From Shewanella sp. NIFS-20-20 (lineage in GTDB: Bacteria > Pseudomonadota > Gammaproteobacteria > Enterobacterales > Shewanellaceae), in the NCBI RefSeq assembly GCF_019209865.1, contig NZ_JAHUTT010000003.1, positions 1 to 64,000 of the forward strand: a DNA stretch of 64,000 nt, written 5' to 3'. Below are positions 53,627 to 63,753 of this stretch, piece by piece (the stretch's first letter is position 1; every line of letters starts with the position of its first letter). The notes beneath the pieces were generated by a model. The model saw only the letters and a program-made list of their open reading frames with translations. It was not told the origin of the DNA and did no database searches. The translations under genes were made by a program, and so were the position numbers.

Positions 53627-53797
53627 ATGGCTGTACAACAGAATAAAAAATCACGTTCTAAGCGCGGTATGCGCCGTTCACACGATGCACTGAGCACTGC
53701 TCAGTTGTCTGTAGACGCTACCAGTGGTGAACTGCACTTACGTCACAACGTAACTGCTGATGGTTTTTACCGTGGTAAAAAGGTAATCAACAAGTAA
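53627..53797 (+). CDS. rpmF: 50S ribosomal protein L32
   Basis: A 56-residue basic protein, [20 protein letters not shown] at its N-terminus, the standard bL32 start. It ends KKVINK. GGAG precedes the ATG by 9-12 nt (ctaGGAGacagggcca). It sits between yceD (17 bp) and plsX (14 bp) in the usual order. Confidence 0.97.
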   Translation: MAVQQNKKSRSKRGMRRSHDALSTAQLSVDATSGELHLRHNVTADGFYRGKKVINK

Positions 53798-53811
53798 TTG
53801 TTGGTTAGCTT

Positions 53812-54840
53812 ATGAATAATCTGACGCTTGCGTTAGATGTGATGGGGGGCGATTATGGCCCCCCAGTCACAGTGCCTGCAGCCTTGCAGGCACTGACATC
53901 TCACTCACACCTACACCTTATCTTGGTCGGTGATCAACACACGATATCTCCTTTACTTCATGATTGTCATGAAGATATTCGACGACGTATAGACATCATT
54001 CATACCACTGACGTGGTTGCCATGAATGAACGCCCCGTGCATGCCTTACGAAAAAATAAACACTCATCAATGCGCTTAGCATTAGAGCAAGTGAAAAGTG
54101 GTCGAGCCGACGCCTGTTTAAGTGCAGGGAATACCGGCGCATTAATGACCATGGCCAAAGTGTTACTAAAAATGCTGCCAGGTATTGATCGACCAGCATT
54201 AGTGACCTCATTGCCCTCAGCCATTGGTAAACCAGTGTATTTACTCGATTTAGGCGCCAATGTCTCTTGCGATTCTGAAACCCTATTTCAGTTTGCCGTG
54301 ATGGGTTCGGTGCTTTATGAATTGGTCGAAAAGCGCGCGCGGCCCAATGTGGCCTTATTAAATGTCGGCATTGAAGAGATAAAAGGTAACGATCAAGTTC
54401 AGCAAGCAGCGCAACTGCTGCAATTTACGCCTCAAATTAACTACAGCGGATTTATTGAAGGTGATGACATTTACACTGGATGTGTGGATGTGATCGTCTG
54501 TGATGGTTTTGTGGGAAATATAACCCTCAAAACATCAGAAGGGATTGCCAAACTACTGGTACATCAACTCAGAAAGGGACTGACAGAAGGGATTGTCGTA
54601 AGATTTTTGGCCAAGCTGATAGCACCTCGCATACAAAAGGTGCTGAATCAGATGAACCCCGACCACTATAACGGCGCGAGTCTGTTAGGATTGCGCGGTA
54701 TCGTAGTCAAAAGTCATGGTAATGCCGATCAAGCGGCCTTTTTGCAAGCGATAAACCTTGCAATGACCGAGGCACAACGTCGACTCCCTGAAATGATCCA
54801 TGATCGTTTAGAGTCGATCCTTTTAGACATAAACAGCTGA
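53812..54840 (+). CDS. plsX: phosphate acyltransferase PlsX
   Basis: Converts acyl-ACP to acyl-phosphate, the first step in the PlsX-PlsY route to membrane phospholipid. The opening [22 protein letters not shown], the [17 protein letters not shown] segment and [13 protein letters not shown] are the family motifs. 342 residues. Part of the yceD-to-acpP cluster. Confidence 0.95.
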   Translation: MNNLTLALDVMGGDYGPPVTVPAALQALTSHSHLHLILVGDQHTISPLLHDCHEDIRRRIDIIHTTDVVAMNERPVHALRKNKHSSMRLALEQVKSGRADACLSAGNTGALMTMAKVLLKMLPGIDRPALVTSLPSAIGKPVYLLDLGANVSCDSETLFQFAVMGSVLYELVEKRARPNVALLNVGIEEIKGNDQVQQAAQLLQFTPQINYSGFIEGDDIYTGCVDVIVCDGFVGNITLKTSEGIAKLLVHQLRKGLTEGIVVRFLAKLIAPRIQKVLNQMNPDHYNGASLLGLRGIVVKSHGNADQAAFLQAINLAMTEAQRRLPEMIHDRLESILLDINS

Positions 54841-54849
54841 TTTCTCCTT

Positions 54850-55809
54850 ATGTATACAAAAATTCTTGGTACCGGTAGCTATCTTCCGGCACAGGTTCGT
54901 AGTAATCAAGACCTGGAAAAAATGGTAGATACTAACGATCAATGGATCGTAGAACGCACGGGCATATCTGAACGACGCATCGCCGCTGATAATGAATCAG
55001 TGTCCACCATGGGTTATCAGGCAGCGCTAAAGGCCTTAGAGATGGCGGGTGTGGCTGCCAGTGAATTGGATATGATCATTGTCGGTACCACCAGTGCCAA
55101 TAATGCGTTTCCTGCAGCGGCTTGTGAAATTCAAGCCATGCTTGGTATTCATACCATTCCGGCATTTGATGTTGCCGCGGCCTGCTCGGGCTTCGTGTAT
55201 GCATTATCAGTAGCCGATAAGTTTGTAAAAACGGGTTCAGCGGGCAAAGTGTTGGTCATTGGCGCCGATGTCTTGTCTCGCTTCTGCCAACCTGAAGATC
55301 GTAGTACGGTCATTATCTTTGGTGATGGTGCCGGTGCTGCGGTTGTTGGCGCTAGCCAAGAGCCAGGTATCATTAATACTCATATTTATGCCGATGGGCG
55401 TTACGGGGATTTACTCAAATGTCCAATGCCATCTCGTGGCTTAGATGCTGATGATGTCAATAAATTTATTACCATGAAAGGTAATGATGTCTTCAAAGTG
55501 GCGGTCACCCAACTCTCCCACGTTGTCACTGAAACCTTACGATTGAACAATATCGATAAGAGTGAAATTGATTGGTTGGTGCCTCATCAAGCCAATTACC
55601 GCATTATTTCTGCGACGGCAAAAAAATTAAGCATGAGCATGGATAAAGTGGTAGTGACCTTAGGTAAGCATGGCAATACTTCGGCGGCGTCAGTGCCCAT
55701 CGCGTTAGATGAAGCCGTACGTGATGGCCGCATTCAGCGCGGGCAATTATTGCTGCTTGAAGCCTTTGGTGCCGGATTTGCTTGGGGCAGTGCGCTGGTG
55801 CGTTTCTAA
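54850..55809 (+). CDS. fabH: beta-ketoacyl-ACP synthase III
   Basis: Condenses acetyl-CoA with malonyl-ACP to start fatty-acid synthesis. The catalytic triad is Cys112 (AAACSGFVY), His in VPHQANYRI (about 245) and Asn in [12 protein letters not shown] (about 275). 319 residues. Follows plsX by 9 bp. Confidence 0.96.
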   Translation: MYTKILGTGSYLPAQVRSNQDLEKMVDTNDQWIVERTGISERRIAADNESVSTMGYQAALKALEMAGVAASELDMIIVGTTSANNAFPAAACEIQAMLGIHTIPAFDVAAACSGFVYALSVADKFVKTGSAGKVLVIGADVLSRFCQPEDRSTVIIFGDGAGAAVVGASQEPGIINTHIYADGRYGDLLKCPMPSRGLDADDVNKFITMKGNDVFKVAVTQLSHVVTETLRLNNIDKSEIDWLVPHQANYRIISATAKKLSMSMDKVVVTLGKHGNTSAASVPIALDEAVRDGRIQRGQLLLLEAFGAGFAWGSALVRF

Positions 55810-55852
55810 TCGATTTAACCGTTTCAAATAACATCATTTAGGAAGAAAGATC

Positions 55853-56779
55853 ATGGAAAATTTTGCTTTCATCTTTCCTGGCCAAGGCTCGCAAACCGTG
55901 GGTATGCTAGCAGAATTGGCTGCTGAGCATCCGTTGGTTGAGCAAACTTTCGCCGAAGCCAGTCAAGCACTTGGCTATGATTTATGGGCCTTGGTACAAC
56001 AAGGACCTGCAGAATCTTTAAATCAAACAGATAAAACTCAACCTGCATTATTAACTGCTAGCGTTGCTATTTGGCGAGTATATGTTGCCAGTGGCAAACC
56101 TATGCCTTCTTTGTTGGCGGGTCATTCGTTAGGTGAGTATTCAGCCCTGGTTTGTGCGGGCGTATTAGCATTTACAGACGCGGTTAAATTAGTCGAATTA
56201 CGTGGCCAGCTCATGCAGCAAGCTGTTCCTGCGGGTACCGGTGCTATGTATGCCATCATAGGGCTAGATAACGACAGTATCGCTCAGGCGTGTGACACGG
56301 CCGCGCAAGGTGATGTTGTTAGTCCCGTGAACTATAACAGCCCAGGTCAAGTGGTCATTGCTGGCGAAAAAGCCGCCGTTGAGCGAGCTGCTGCAGAATG
56401 TAAAGCCGCTGGTGCTAAAATGACGGTTGCCTTGCCGGTGAGCGTTCCGTCTCATTGTGCGCTGATGAAAGGTGCTGCTGAACAATTAGCTGCCGCCTTA
56501 CAGACGGTTGAATTTTCAACACCGGTCATCGATGTAATCAATAACGTTGATGTTGCCATTGCCACTGATAGCGCGCAAATACGTGATGCGTTAGTCCGTC
56601 AATTATATTGCCCAGTGCGTTGGACTGAAACGGTGGAATTGATGGCAGCAAAAGGGATTAACCAACTCTTTGAATGTGGTCCCGGTAAAGTGTTAACCGG
56701 CTTGACCAAGCGGATTGACCGCAGCGTTAAAGCGTCGGCAATCAATGATGTTGACTCGATAAATGGATTAATTTTATAA
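55853..56779 (+). CDS. fabD: malonyl-CoA:ACP transacylase
   Basis: Moves malonyl groups from CoA to acyl carrier protein. Nucleophile Ser92 is in GHSLGEYSALV, the His is in VSVPSHCALM (about 202), and FIFPGQGSQTVGM opens the protein. 308 residues. AGGAAG precedes the ATG. Confidence 0.96.
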   Translation: MENFAFIFPGQGSQTVGMLAELAAEHPLVEQTFAEASQALGYDLWALVQQGPAESLNQTDKTQPALLTASVAIWRVYVASGKPMPSLLAGHSLGEYSALVCAGVLAFTDAVKLVELRGQLMQQAVPAGTGAMYAIIGLDNDSIAQACDTAAQGDVVSPVNYNSPGQVVIAGEKAAVERAAAECKAAGAKMTVALPVSVPSHCALMKGAAEQLAAALQTVEFSTPVIDVINNVDVAIATDSAQIRDALVRQLYCPVRWTETVELMAAKGINQLFECGPGKVLTGLTKRIDRSVKASAINDVDSINGLIL

Positions 56780-56789
56780 GGAGAAGGGC

Positions 56790-57536
56790 ATGAGCATCGC
56801 ATTAGATTTAAGCGGTAAAATCGCCTTGGTGACGGGCGCTAGTCGTGGTATTGGTAAAGCCATTGCCCAAACGCTAGTGAGCGCAGGTGCCACTGTGGTA
56901 GGCACTGCCACCAGTGATAATGGCGCCGCCTCCATCAGTGAATATTTAGGCGACAAGGGCGTTGGATTAGTACTCAACGTCACCGATCCTGCGTCTGTCG
57001 AGCAAGTATATGCTGATATTAAAGCCAAGTTTGGTGAGGTTGACATTTTAGTCAATAATGCCGGTATCACGCGTGATAACTTGTTTATGCGCATGAAAGA
57101 CGATGAATGGCAAGACATCATCGATACTAACTTAACCTCATTATTTCGTTTATCTAAGCCATTGATGCGCCCTATGATGAAAAAACGTCATGGTCGAATC
57201 ATCAATATTGGCTCGGTTGTTGGTACCATGGGTAATGCCGGTCAAGTGAATTATGCGGCTGCCAAGGCCGGTTTAATTGGCTTTACTAAGTCATTGGCTC
57301 GCGAAGTCGCTTCTCGCAACATCACGGTGAATGCGATCGCTCCTGGGTTTATTCAAACGGATATGACCGATGAGTTGACGCCAGAACAGCAACAAGTAAT
57401 TATGTCTCAGGTGCCGATGGCACGATTAGGCCAAGCACAAGAAATTGCCAACGCAGTAGTCTTTTTAGCTTCAGATTCTGCGGCATACATCACAGGAGAG
57501 ACGTTGCATGTCAACGGCGGGATGTATATGGTTTAA
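56790..57536 (+). CDS. fabG: 3-oxoacyl-ACP reductase
   Basis: NADPH-dependent short-chain reductase that makes 3-hydroxyacyl-ACP. TGASRGIG near residue 15 binds the cofactor; Ser142, Tyr155 and Lys159 (YAAAK) form the active site. 248 residues. GGAGAAGG precedes the ATG; fabD is 10 bp upstream. Confidence 0.96.
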   Translation: MSIALDLSGKIALVTGASRGIGKAIAQTLVSAGATVVGTATSDNGAASISEYLGDKGVGLVLNVTDPASVEQVYADIKAKFGEVDILVNNAGITRDNLFMRMKDDEWQDIIDTNLTSLFRLSKPLMRPMMKKRHGRIINIGSVVGTMGNAGQVNYAAAKAGLIGFTKSLAREVASRNITVNAIAPGFIQTDMTDELTPEQQQVIMSQVPMARLGQAQEIANAVVFLASDSAAYITGETLHVNGGMYMV

Positions 57537-57625
57537 TACTAGTAAAACAGGGATTTTGTCGCAATTGAGTAGCTTACTTTCAACAATTTAAGTGGGGTTA
57601 CGTGGTTAGACCACAAAATCGGGGC

Positions 57626-57653
57626 TTGCATTGTTTGTCAGATCTAATAAACT
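57626..57653 (+). promoter_or_regulatory. Likely acpP promoter
   Basis: TTGCAT (57626-57631) and TAAACT (57648-57653) at a 16-bp spacing, inside the 164-bp fabG-acpP gap. A hairpin TTACGCA/TGCGTAA (57664-57679) lies in the resulting leader, before the ribosome site AGGAAAG. Confidence 0.5.
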
Positions 57654-57700
57654 ACTCGCAATCTTACGCAAGTGCGTAATTTGAATAGGAAAGAAAACTA

Positions 57701-57934
57701 ATGAGCAACATCGAAGAACGTGTAAAGAAAATCATCGTAGAGCAACTGGGCGTTAAAGAAGAAGACGTTAAACCAGCGGCCTCTTTCGTCGACGACTTGG
57801 GTGCCGATTCTCTGGACACTGTTGAGTTGGTTATGGCTCTGGAAGAAGAGTTTGACACTGAGATCCCTGATGAAGAAGCTGAAAAGATCACTACTGTTCA
57901 AGCAGCGATCGATTACGTTTCAAAGAATCAGTAA
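57701..57934 (+). CDS. acpP: acyl carrier protein
   Basis: A 77-residue acidic carrier protein. The phosphopantetheine is attached to Ser37 in [10 protein letters not shown]. The sequence is close to the E. coli protein. It has its own promoter upstream and its own terminator downstream, fitting its need for a very high level. Confidence 0.98.
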   Translation: MSNIEERVKKIIVEQLGVKEEDVKPAASFVDDLGADSLDTVELVMALEEEFDTEIPDEEAEKITTVQAAIDYVSKNQ

Positions 57935-57948
57935 TACTGAATTCCTGA

Positions 57949-57976
57949 AAACAGGCGGCTCTGGCCGCCTGTTTTT
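57949..57976 (+). terminator. Terminator of acpP
   Basis: An 11-bp stem AAACAGGCGGC/GCCGCCTGTTT (57949-57959 with 57964-57974), followed by T. Some read-through into fabF is likely, since fabF has no clear promoter of its own. Confidence 0.85.
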
Positions 57977-58073
57977 GTTTCCGCGCTTTACATCAGTGCA
58001 GAAAGAGAGTGTTATTAGTGTCATTATGTTGATTGATGTGACTAGGTCATGTCAGGTAAAAAAGGTAAATAGC

Positions 58074-59312
58074 GTGTCAAAACGTCGTGTAGTGGTAACT
58101 GGCCTGGGTCTGGTGACCCCTGTCGGCAATACTGTTGACAGCACTTGGAAAGCGTTGCTGGATGGTAAAAGTGGTATTGCCCCGATAACCAAGTTTGATG
58201 CCAGCGAGTTTACAACTCGGTTCAGTGGCTCAGTCAAAGATTTTGATTGTGAGCAATATCTTTCCAAGAAAGATGCTCGCAAAATGGATTTATTTATTCA
58301 GTACGGCATTGCCGCCGGTGTTCAAGCGATTAATGATGCCGGTTTAGATATGAATAATGAAGATCCGCAGCGTGTTGGTACCGCCATCGGTGCTGGTATG
58401 GGCGGAATGTGGTTGATTGAACAAAATCATAGTGCCTTGCTCAATGGTGGCCCACGCAAAATTTCTCCTTTCTTTATTCCGAGCACCATTATTAATATGG
58501 TTGCGGGTCATTTATCGATTATGTACGGCATGCAAGGTCCTAACTTTGCGGTCACCACCGCCTGTACCACAGGTGTACATAATATAGGCTTTGCTGCTCG
58601 CACGATTGCCTATGGCGATGCGGATGTCATGGTTGCCGGTGGTGCTGAAGACGTCACCAGTCCATTAGGTGTTGGCGGATTTGGTGCAGCGAAAGCCTTG
58701 TCGACTCGCAATGATTCCCCAGAGCAAGCCAGTCGACCATGGGATAAAGATCGCGACGGTTTTGTGATTGGTGATGGTGCCGGTGTCATGGTGCTTGAAG
58801 AATACGAGCGTGCTAAAGCCCGTGGCGCGACCATATACGCTGAGCTAGTTGGCTTTGGCATGAGTGGCGATGCCTTCCATATGACATCACCTCCAAGCGA
58901 TGGCCGCGGTGCGGCATTAGCCATGGTTAATGCGATTAAAGACAGCGGAATTAATGCTGAGCAAGTGGGCTACATTAACGCCCATGGCACATCAACCCCA
59001 GCGGGTGATAAGGCCGAAGCGGCTGCGGTCAAATCAGTGTTTGGCGATCACGCCTATAAAGTGATGGTCAGCTCGACTAAGTCAATGACAGGTCATTTGC
59101 TTGGCGCTGCCGGTGCCGTAGAAACTATTTTCTCTGTGCTCGCATTAAAAGATCAAGCCGTGCCACCTACGATTAATTTGGATAATCCCGATGAGGGATG
59201 TGATTTAGACTTTGTGGCGCATCACGCCCGTCAGGCTAAGTTTGATTATGCCTTATGTAATTCTTTTGGCTTTGGCGGCACCAATGGTTCGCTATTGCTA
59301 AAGAAGGTGTAA
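58074..59312 (+). CDS. fabF: beta-ketoacyl-ACP synthase II
   Basis: Extends acyl chains by condensing with malonyl-ACP, and controls the C16:1 to C18:1 step with temperature. Catalytic Cys164 is in [12 protein letters not shown], the two His are in [12 protein letters not shown] and [11 protein letters not shown]. 412 residues. Start is GTG at 58074 with AAAGG 9 nt before it. The frame is open to 57801, but that part is a shifted reading of acpP and the terminator. Confidence 0.96.
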   Translation: MSKRRVVVTGLGLVTPVGNTVDSTWKALLDGKSGIAPITKFDASEFTTRFSGSVKDFDCEQYLSKKDARKMDLFIQYGIAAGVQAINDAGLDMNNEDPQRVGTAIGAGMGGMWLIEQNHSALLNGGPRKISPFFIPSTIINMVAGHLSIMYGMQGPNFAVTTACTTGVHNIGFAARTIAYGDADVMVAGGAEDVTSPLGVGGFGAAKALSTRNDSPEQASRPWDKDRDGFVIGDGAGVMVLEEYERAKARGATIYAELVGFGMSGDAFHMTSPPSDGRGAALAMVNAIKDSGINAEQVGYINAHGTSTPAGDKAEAAAVKSVFGDHAYKVMVSSTKSMTGHLLGAAGAVETIFSVLALKDQAVPPTINLDNPDEGCDLDFVAHHARQAKFDYALCNSFGFGGTNGSLLLKKV

Positions 59313-59327
59313 CCGTATTGTTCGATT

Positions 59328-59352
59328 AAAGGCGCCAATTGGCGCCTTTTTT
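59328..59352 (+). terminator. Terminator of fabF
   Basis: The stem AAAGGCGCC/GGCGCCTTT (59328-59336 with 59341-59349) with an AATT loop and six T. Confidence 0.9.
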
Positions 59353-59449
59353 ATGCGTAAAATAAATCCCAGATTAACTTTTCACCATTGACTATTCCCC
59401 TTGAGCATAAATCGTAATAATGTTCCTTTTTATGAAAGGATAGCGTTTG

Positions 59450-59821
59450 ATGTTAAATCTTAGCGTCGTACCAGGTGTCTTTATTATGGGAGCAATAGCC
59501 GCTAATTTGACCGAATTTGCCCGGGGAGAAACCGGCGCACGATTGCCACAATTTTCATTAGGTGTCACCACATTAACCTTAGCCGTGCTGAGTTACACCA
59601 TCGTATGGTTTGCGCTATTAGTGTGTGGCATATATTCATCAGATGGTGAGGGGTTTTTCGCAGGCATGGAATTATTGGGGGTGTTTCTCGCCGGCATTTG
59701 CCTGTATGCGCTTTTGCCCGTATCGCGACTCATAACCGCGGCCACTCAACGTTGGATATATCGTCTGGCCTTACCCATCATTCTATTAAGTACTTACTTG
59801 GTGGTATCTATTGCGGGGTAA
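59450..59821 (+). CDS. small inner-membrane protein, unknown
   Basis: A 123-residue protein with about four hydrophobic segments (residues 5-20, 38-60, 72-92, 102-121). I do not recognise a family. AAAGGA is 9 nt before the ATG at 59450; a TTG at 59447 is also possible. It follows the fabF terminator and stands alone. Confidence 0.65.
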   Translation: MLNLSVVPGVFIMGAIAANLTEFARGETGARLPQFSLGVTTLTLAVLSYTIVWFALLVCGIYSSDGEGFFAGMELLGVFLAGICLYALLPVSRLITAATQRWIYRLALPIILLSTYLVVSIAG

Positions 59822-59961
59822 GGTGTTAGCCATGTTTTGCTTGGGACCACTTGGATATCGGGCTTAAGCTTACTCGTTAATCTTATGCGATCATCAATGT
59901 GATTGAGATATATTAGAATAATTGGATTACAATTATATAAATCTTTCTATCAGAGTCTGTT

Positions 59962-60438
59962 ATGGAACAACAACGCACTATTACCCTACGTTTTTTAGCT
60001 GAGCCTAGCGATGTTAATTTTGGTGGCAAAGTTCATGGTGGCGCGGTCATGAAATGGATTGACTTAGCGGCATACGCCTGTGCGGCAGGTTGGAGTGGTC
60101 AGTATTGCATTACTGCTTACGCCGGCGGTATCCGTTTTGTCAAACCGGTGCAAGTTGGTAGCTTAGTAGAAGTGACGGCTAAGGTCATTTATACCGGCAA
60201 TACCTCCATGCACATCGCTTTAGACGTAAAAGCCAGTGATCCTAAGACTCGAGACTTTACCTTAACGACTCATTGTGTGGTGATTATGGTGGCGGTCGAT
60301 GACCAAGGCAAACCGGCTACTGTGCCAGAATGGGTACCCCAAACAGACGCAGATATTGAGCTGCGCAATTCTGCTATTCGTTTGATGGAAATGCGCAAGA
60401 AAATTGGGGCGGAAATGGAAGCTCATATCAAGTTGTAA
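59962..60438 (+). CDS. acyl-CoA thioesterase (hotdog fold, YciA-like)
   Basis: A 158-residue single-hotdog thioesterase. The family motif FGGKVHGGAVMKWIDLAAYACA carries the Asp and Asn used in catalysis, and RFVKPVQVGSLVEVTAKV follows. It hydrolyses acyl-CoA to fatty acid and CoA; its preferred chain length is unknown. Next gene is the dehydrogenase 86 bp on. Confidence 0.88.
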   Translation: MEQQRTITLRFLAEPSDVNFGGKVHGGAVMKWIDLAAYACAAGWSGQYCITAYAGGIRFVKPVQVGSLVEVTAKVIYTGNTSMHIALDVKASDPKTRDFTLTTHCVVIMVAVDDQGKPATVPEWVPQTDADIELRNSAIRLMEMRKKIGAEMEAHIKL

Positions 60439-60524
60439 ATCCGAGGTGGTCAAGGCGCTAATTATGCTGCCGAAGTGTTCTTGGTTTGTTAGACTGGCAA
60501 AAAACAAATGGGAGACATTAGGTT

Positions 60525-61391
60525 ATGGCGAAAGTTGCCTTTATTGGATTAGGTGTGATGGGCTATCCCATGGCGGGCCATTTAGCTAAGGCTGGTCATC
60601 AAGTTCAAGTGTACAACCGGACTGAAACTAAAGCTCGTGCTTGGAGCCAAGAGTTCAAAGGTCAGTGGTGCGCCACCGCGGCTGAGGCCGCTGCGGGTTG
60701 TGAATATGTGTTTGTTTGCGTCGGCAATGATGATGACCTTCGCCAAGTGGTACTTGGTGAGCAAGGAGTCGCTGAAGGTATGAGCCCTGACAGCATACTG
60801 GTCGATCACACGACAACCTCAGCGGATGTGGCTCGTGAATTATCGCGTATTCTCCATTCACGCCAAATAGCCTTTGTTGATGCGCCTGTGTCCGGTGGCC
60901 AAGCAGGGGCTGTCAATGGTGTGTTAACTGTCATGATGGGCGGCAAGGAAGATGTGATAGCCAAAGTGACACCCTTGATGACGGCTTATGCCCGCTGTAG
61001 TCAACGCATGGGCGATGTTGGCTCTGGGCAGTTGACTAAAATGGTCAATCAAATATGCATTGCTGGCGTGGTTCAGGGGTTAGCCGAGGGCTTACACTTC
61101 GCCCGTCAGGCCGGCCTTGATGGCGAGGCGGTGGTTGAGGTCATTCGCCATGGTGCGGCGCAAAGTTGGCAAATGGAAAATCGCTATCAAACCATGTGGC
61201 AGGGACAATATGATTTTGGATTTGCGATTGATTGGATGCGTAAAGATTTAGGGATTGCGCTAGACGAAGCTCGCCGCAATGGCTCGACGTTAGCATTGAC
61301 GGCGTTAGTGGATCAATTTTATGGTGATGTTCAAGCCATGGGTGGACATCGCTGGGACACTTCAAGCTTGCTGGCGAGATTAGATAAATAA
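60525..61391 (+). CDS. beta-hydroxyacid dehydrogenase family protein
   Basis: A NAD(P)-dependent dehydrogenase of the 3-hydroxyisobutyrate/tartronate semialdehyde reductase family. The nucleotide motif is IGLGVMGYPMAGHLAKAG, DAPVSGGQAGAVNG is the substrate motif, and the catalytic Lys is in GSGQLTKMVNQI (about 168). 288 residues. The substrate is uncertain (MmsB, GlxR or GLYR1-like). GGGAG is 9-12 nt before the ATG. Confidence 0.88.
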   Translation: MAKVAFIGLGVMGYPMAGHLAKAGHQVQVYNRTETKARAWSQEFKGQWCATAAEAAAGCEYVFVCVGNDDDLRQVVLGEQGVAEGMSPDSILVDHTTTSADVARELSRILHSRQIAFVDAPVSGGQAGAVNGVLTVMMGGKEDVIAKVTPLMTAYARCSQRMGDVGSGQLTKMVNQICIAGVVQGLAEGLHFARQAGLDGEAVVEVIRHGAAQSWQMENRYQTMWQGQYDFGFAIDWMRKDLGIALDEARRNGSTLALTALVDQFYGDVQAMGGHRWDTSSLLARLDK

Positions 61392-61392
61392 T

Positions 61393-61424
61393 AACGCCAA
61401 TTAAGTGACTTAATTGGCGTTTTC
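61393..61424 (+). terminator. Terminator of the dehydrogenase gene
   Basis: A 13-bp perfect stem AACGCCAATTAAG/CTTAATTGGCGTT (61393-61405 with 61409-61421) with a 3-nt loop and TTTT. It may also serve cdd on the other strand. Confidence 0.85.
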
Positions 61425-61443
61425 AGCTTGAGTGTCTGCCTGA

Positions 61444-62334
61444 TTAGCTGGGGCTGACGCTCAAGTATTCAAGTTCGATATCGGCAACCGAGGCTAAGGC
61501 ACAACGGCTCATCGCAAATAATGAAATTTGCCCAGCATTTGATTCCACTAATACTGCTCTAATCATGTCTTGATAATCCAGTCGATGAATATTCATCAAT
61601 GATAACGCCATCTGCATCGGCATTAAGCTGGGGTTAAAGGCGGCATTTTCAGCGTAACGACCGACCACAAATTCCCCTGTACGCATTTCAATGACAACGG
61701 CTGCATGACACGCAGAGTAGGGGGCATAACTGCGTCCTGCTTGTATTAAGGCGTGTTGGTATAGTGGCTCATTGGTGGTGTAAGCCAATGCGGCGCCTGA
61801 ATTTTGTAGCAATGGGGCATTGATACCTAAATCTGAAGGTCCAAAAGCATAGGGTAAATAATGACTCAAGGGGGCAACATCTTGGGCAGGCAGATGAATG
61901 TTGATCGATTGGCCTTGATATAATTCATTGATAAATTGGCGGCAATGACCACAAGGACTGGCATTGACTATGATGTCACTGATGGCGGTTTCGCCTTTGA
62001 TCCAAGCATGACTAATCGCACTTTGCTCAGCATGGACTGAATGACCCAAAGCTTGCTGAGGGAGTTCTAAGTTAGCCCCCATGTACAAACGACCACTGGC
62101 TCCGATGGCTAATGCGCCAACTCGGAACTGACTTATCGGTGGATTGGCTAGGGTTGCCGCCAGCGTTAACAGCGCGACGTACAACTCTTGTCGTGTCAGG
62201 CGACTGTTAAGTGCGAACTCGGCTAATTGCGAGGCAGAAAAGGTACCATCAAATTGCGCGGTTAATAACGGCCTGACTGAGTCGGCAAGGGCGCTAGACA
62301 TGGTATCCAATGCAGGTGTAAAACGTGTTGGCAT
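61444..62334 (-). CDS. cdd: cytidine deaminase (two-domain)
   Basis: Converts cytidine and deoxycytidine to uridine forms for salvage. The zinc site is HSVHAEQSAISHAW and ASPCGHCRQFINEL; the second, degenerate domain follows. At 296 residues it is the E. coli-type dimer form. It lies 12 bp downstream of sbcB on the same strand, so they are likely co-transcribed. Confidence 0.95.
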   Translation of the reverse strand: MPTRFTPALDTMSSALADSVRPLLTAQFDGTFSASQLAEFALNSRLTRQELYVALLTLAATLANPPISQFRVGALAIGASGRLYMGANLELPQQALGHSVHAEQSAISHAWIKGETAISDIIVNASPCGHCRQFINELYQGQSINIHLPAQDVAPLSHYLPYAFGPSDLGINAPLLQNSGAALAYTTNEPLYQHALIQAGRSYAPYSACHAAVVIEMRTGEFVVGRYAENAAFNPSLMPMQMALSLMNIHRLDYQDMIRAVLVESNAGQISLFAMSRCALASVADIELEYLSVSPS

Positions 62335-62346
62335 GAATAATATTCC

Positions 62347-63753
62347 TTATAAGGACTGCAAATATTTAACGAGTGCCTGTAATAACTTTTGTTTCTCTGG
62401 ATTTGCTTCGGTTTGCTCTAATAGATTCTCAATCCGCAAGACATAATCGGGATCTTCCATGCGCTGTTGGCAAAAAGTGCGCCAGCGCAAACTTTCGTCA
62501 TAACTTAATGTGGTGGGATAGTTGCGAGCCCGATATCGGAATAACATTTCAGGTAAGCGTGGGTCATCAAACTGTAACGACAGTCCCGCCAGTTGCTCTG
62601 GCGCGGTATGACGGATAATTTCCATTTTCGCTTTATCAGCATGACTAAAGAATCCGCCGCTATACAGCATGAGATCAGGATCTTTATGACTGTTTTCCAT
62701 GGGGGTATCAAATACCGCCGCTAACTTTTCACGCAATTCGCTGTGTTGACGTAGGCGCTTATACTGTTCTCTAGCAAAGTCTTTATCAAAACCTAAACGA
62801 GCGGCATTGTCATCGGTGAGACTTTTGGCCGGTGCAATAAAGGGGCTTTTATTGAGGTGGATTTGTTTTATACCTACCGGCAACTCATCGTCGGCAAGAT
62901 CCGCTCTAGCCGTGTATAAACGTTGTCTCAGTTGCTCAACATCTAACTCAAGCAACGGCGAGATATCCATGGCTAAATTGACACAAATAACAGAATTTTT
63001 GTTGTCGGGATGATAAGCCACGGGGGCTATGAGTGTCAGACACCCTTGGCTGGCCGCAATTTTACTACTGATATGCACCAAGGGTTGCATGTTGAGGACA
63101 TCTACCATGCTAGCGACTTGCTGCTTGCGCCGCAGTGAGAAGTAGTAATCGAATAGCTTAGGTTGTAATTGCTTGATAAGTTTAGCAAGACCAATCGTTG
63201 CATAGACATCAGACAAGGCATCATGGGCTTTTTCATGGCTTAAGCCATTGGCACTGCTTAAATGTTCGAGTTTAAAGCTTGGGCTGCCATCTTCTTTCTG
63301 CGGGAAATTAATGCCTTCGGGTCTCAAGGCATAGCAGGCACGCACGAGATCAATAATGTCCCACCGGGAATTTCCTTGTTGCCATTCACGGGCATAAGGA
63401 TCGATAAAATTCCGGTAGAATCCATAACGGGTGACTTCATCATCAAAGCGTAACGAGTTATAACCCACGACACAGGTGTTTGCTTGACTAAACTCTGCCT
63501 GGATGCGCCCCATAAATTCTGTTTCAGGCATGCCTTTCATGTTAGCTAATTGCGGAGTGATCCCCGTGATCAATATGGCTTCAGGCTCTGGTAGGTAGTC
63601 AGTCGCAAGCGCACAATAAAAGGTCACGGGTTGACCTATGATATTGAACTCATGATCGGTTCTAATGCCAGCAAATTGCGCTGGTCTGTCTTTAGCGGGC
63701 ACGGCGCCAAACGTTTCATAGTCGTGCCAAAAGAAGGTGGGTTGTTCACTCAT
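62347..63753 (-). CDS. sbcB: exodeoxyribonuclease I
   Basis: A 3'-5' single-strand DNA exonuclease of the DEDDh type used in mismatch repair and recombination. Metal residues start with D11 and E13 in WHDYETFG; GYNSLRFDDEVTRYGFYRNF, HEKAHDALSDVYAT hold the others. The SH3-like and C-terminal helical parts complete the 468 residues. It is followed by cdd 12 bp later. Confidence 0.95.
   Translation of the reverse strand: MSEQPTFFWHDYETFGAVPAKDRPAQFAGIRTDHEFNIIGQPVTFYCALATDYLPEPEAILITGITPQLANMKGMPETEFMGRIQAEFSQANTCVVGYNSLRFDDEVTRYGFYRNFIDPYAREWQQGNSRWDIIDLVRACYALRPEGINFPQKEDGSPSFKLEHLSSANGLSHEKAHDALSDVYATIGLAKLIKQLQPKLFDYYFSLRRKQQVASMVDVLNMQPLVHISSKIAASQGCLTLIAPVAYHPDNKNSVICVNLAMDISPLLELDVEQLRQRLYTARADLADDELPVGIKQIHLNKSPFIAPAKSLTDDNAARLGFDKDFAREQYKRLRQHSELREKLAAVFDTPMENSHKDPDLMLYSGGFFSHADKAKMEIIRHTAPEQLAGLSLQFDDPRLPEMLFRYRARNYPTTLSYDESLRWRTFCQQRMEDPDYVLRIENLLEQTEANPEKQKLLQALVKYLQSL

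Noticed and set aside
57801..58073. N-terminal extension of fabF overlapping acpP
   Set aside because: It is a shifted reading of acpP and passes through the acpP terminator. FabF proteins start at the GTG at 58074, which has its own ribosome site.
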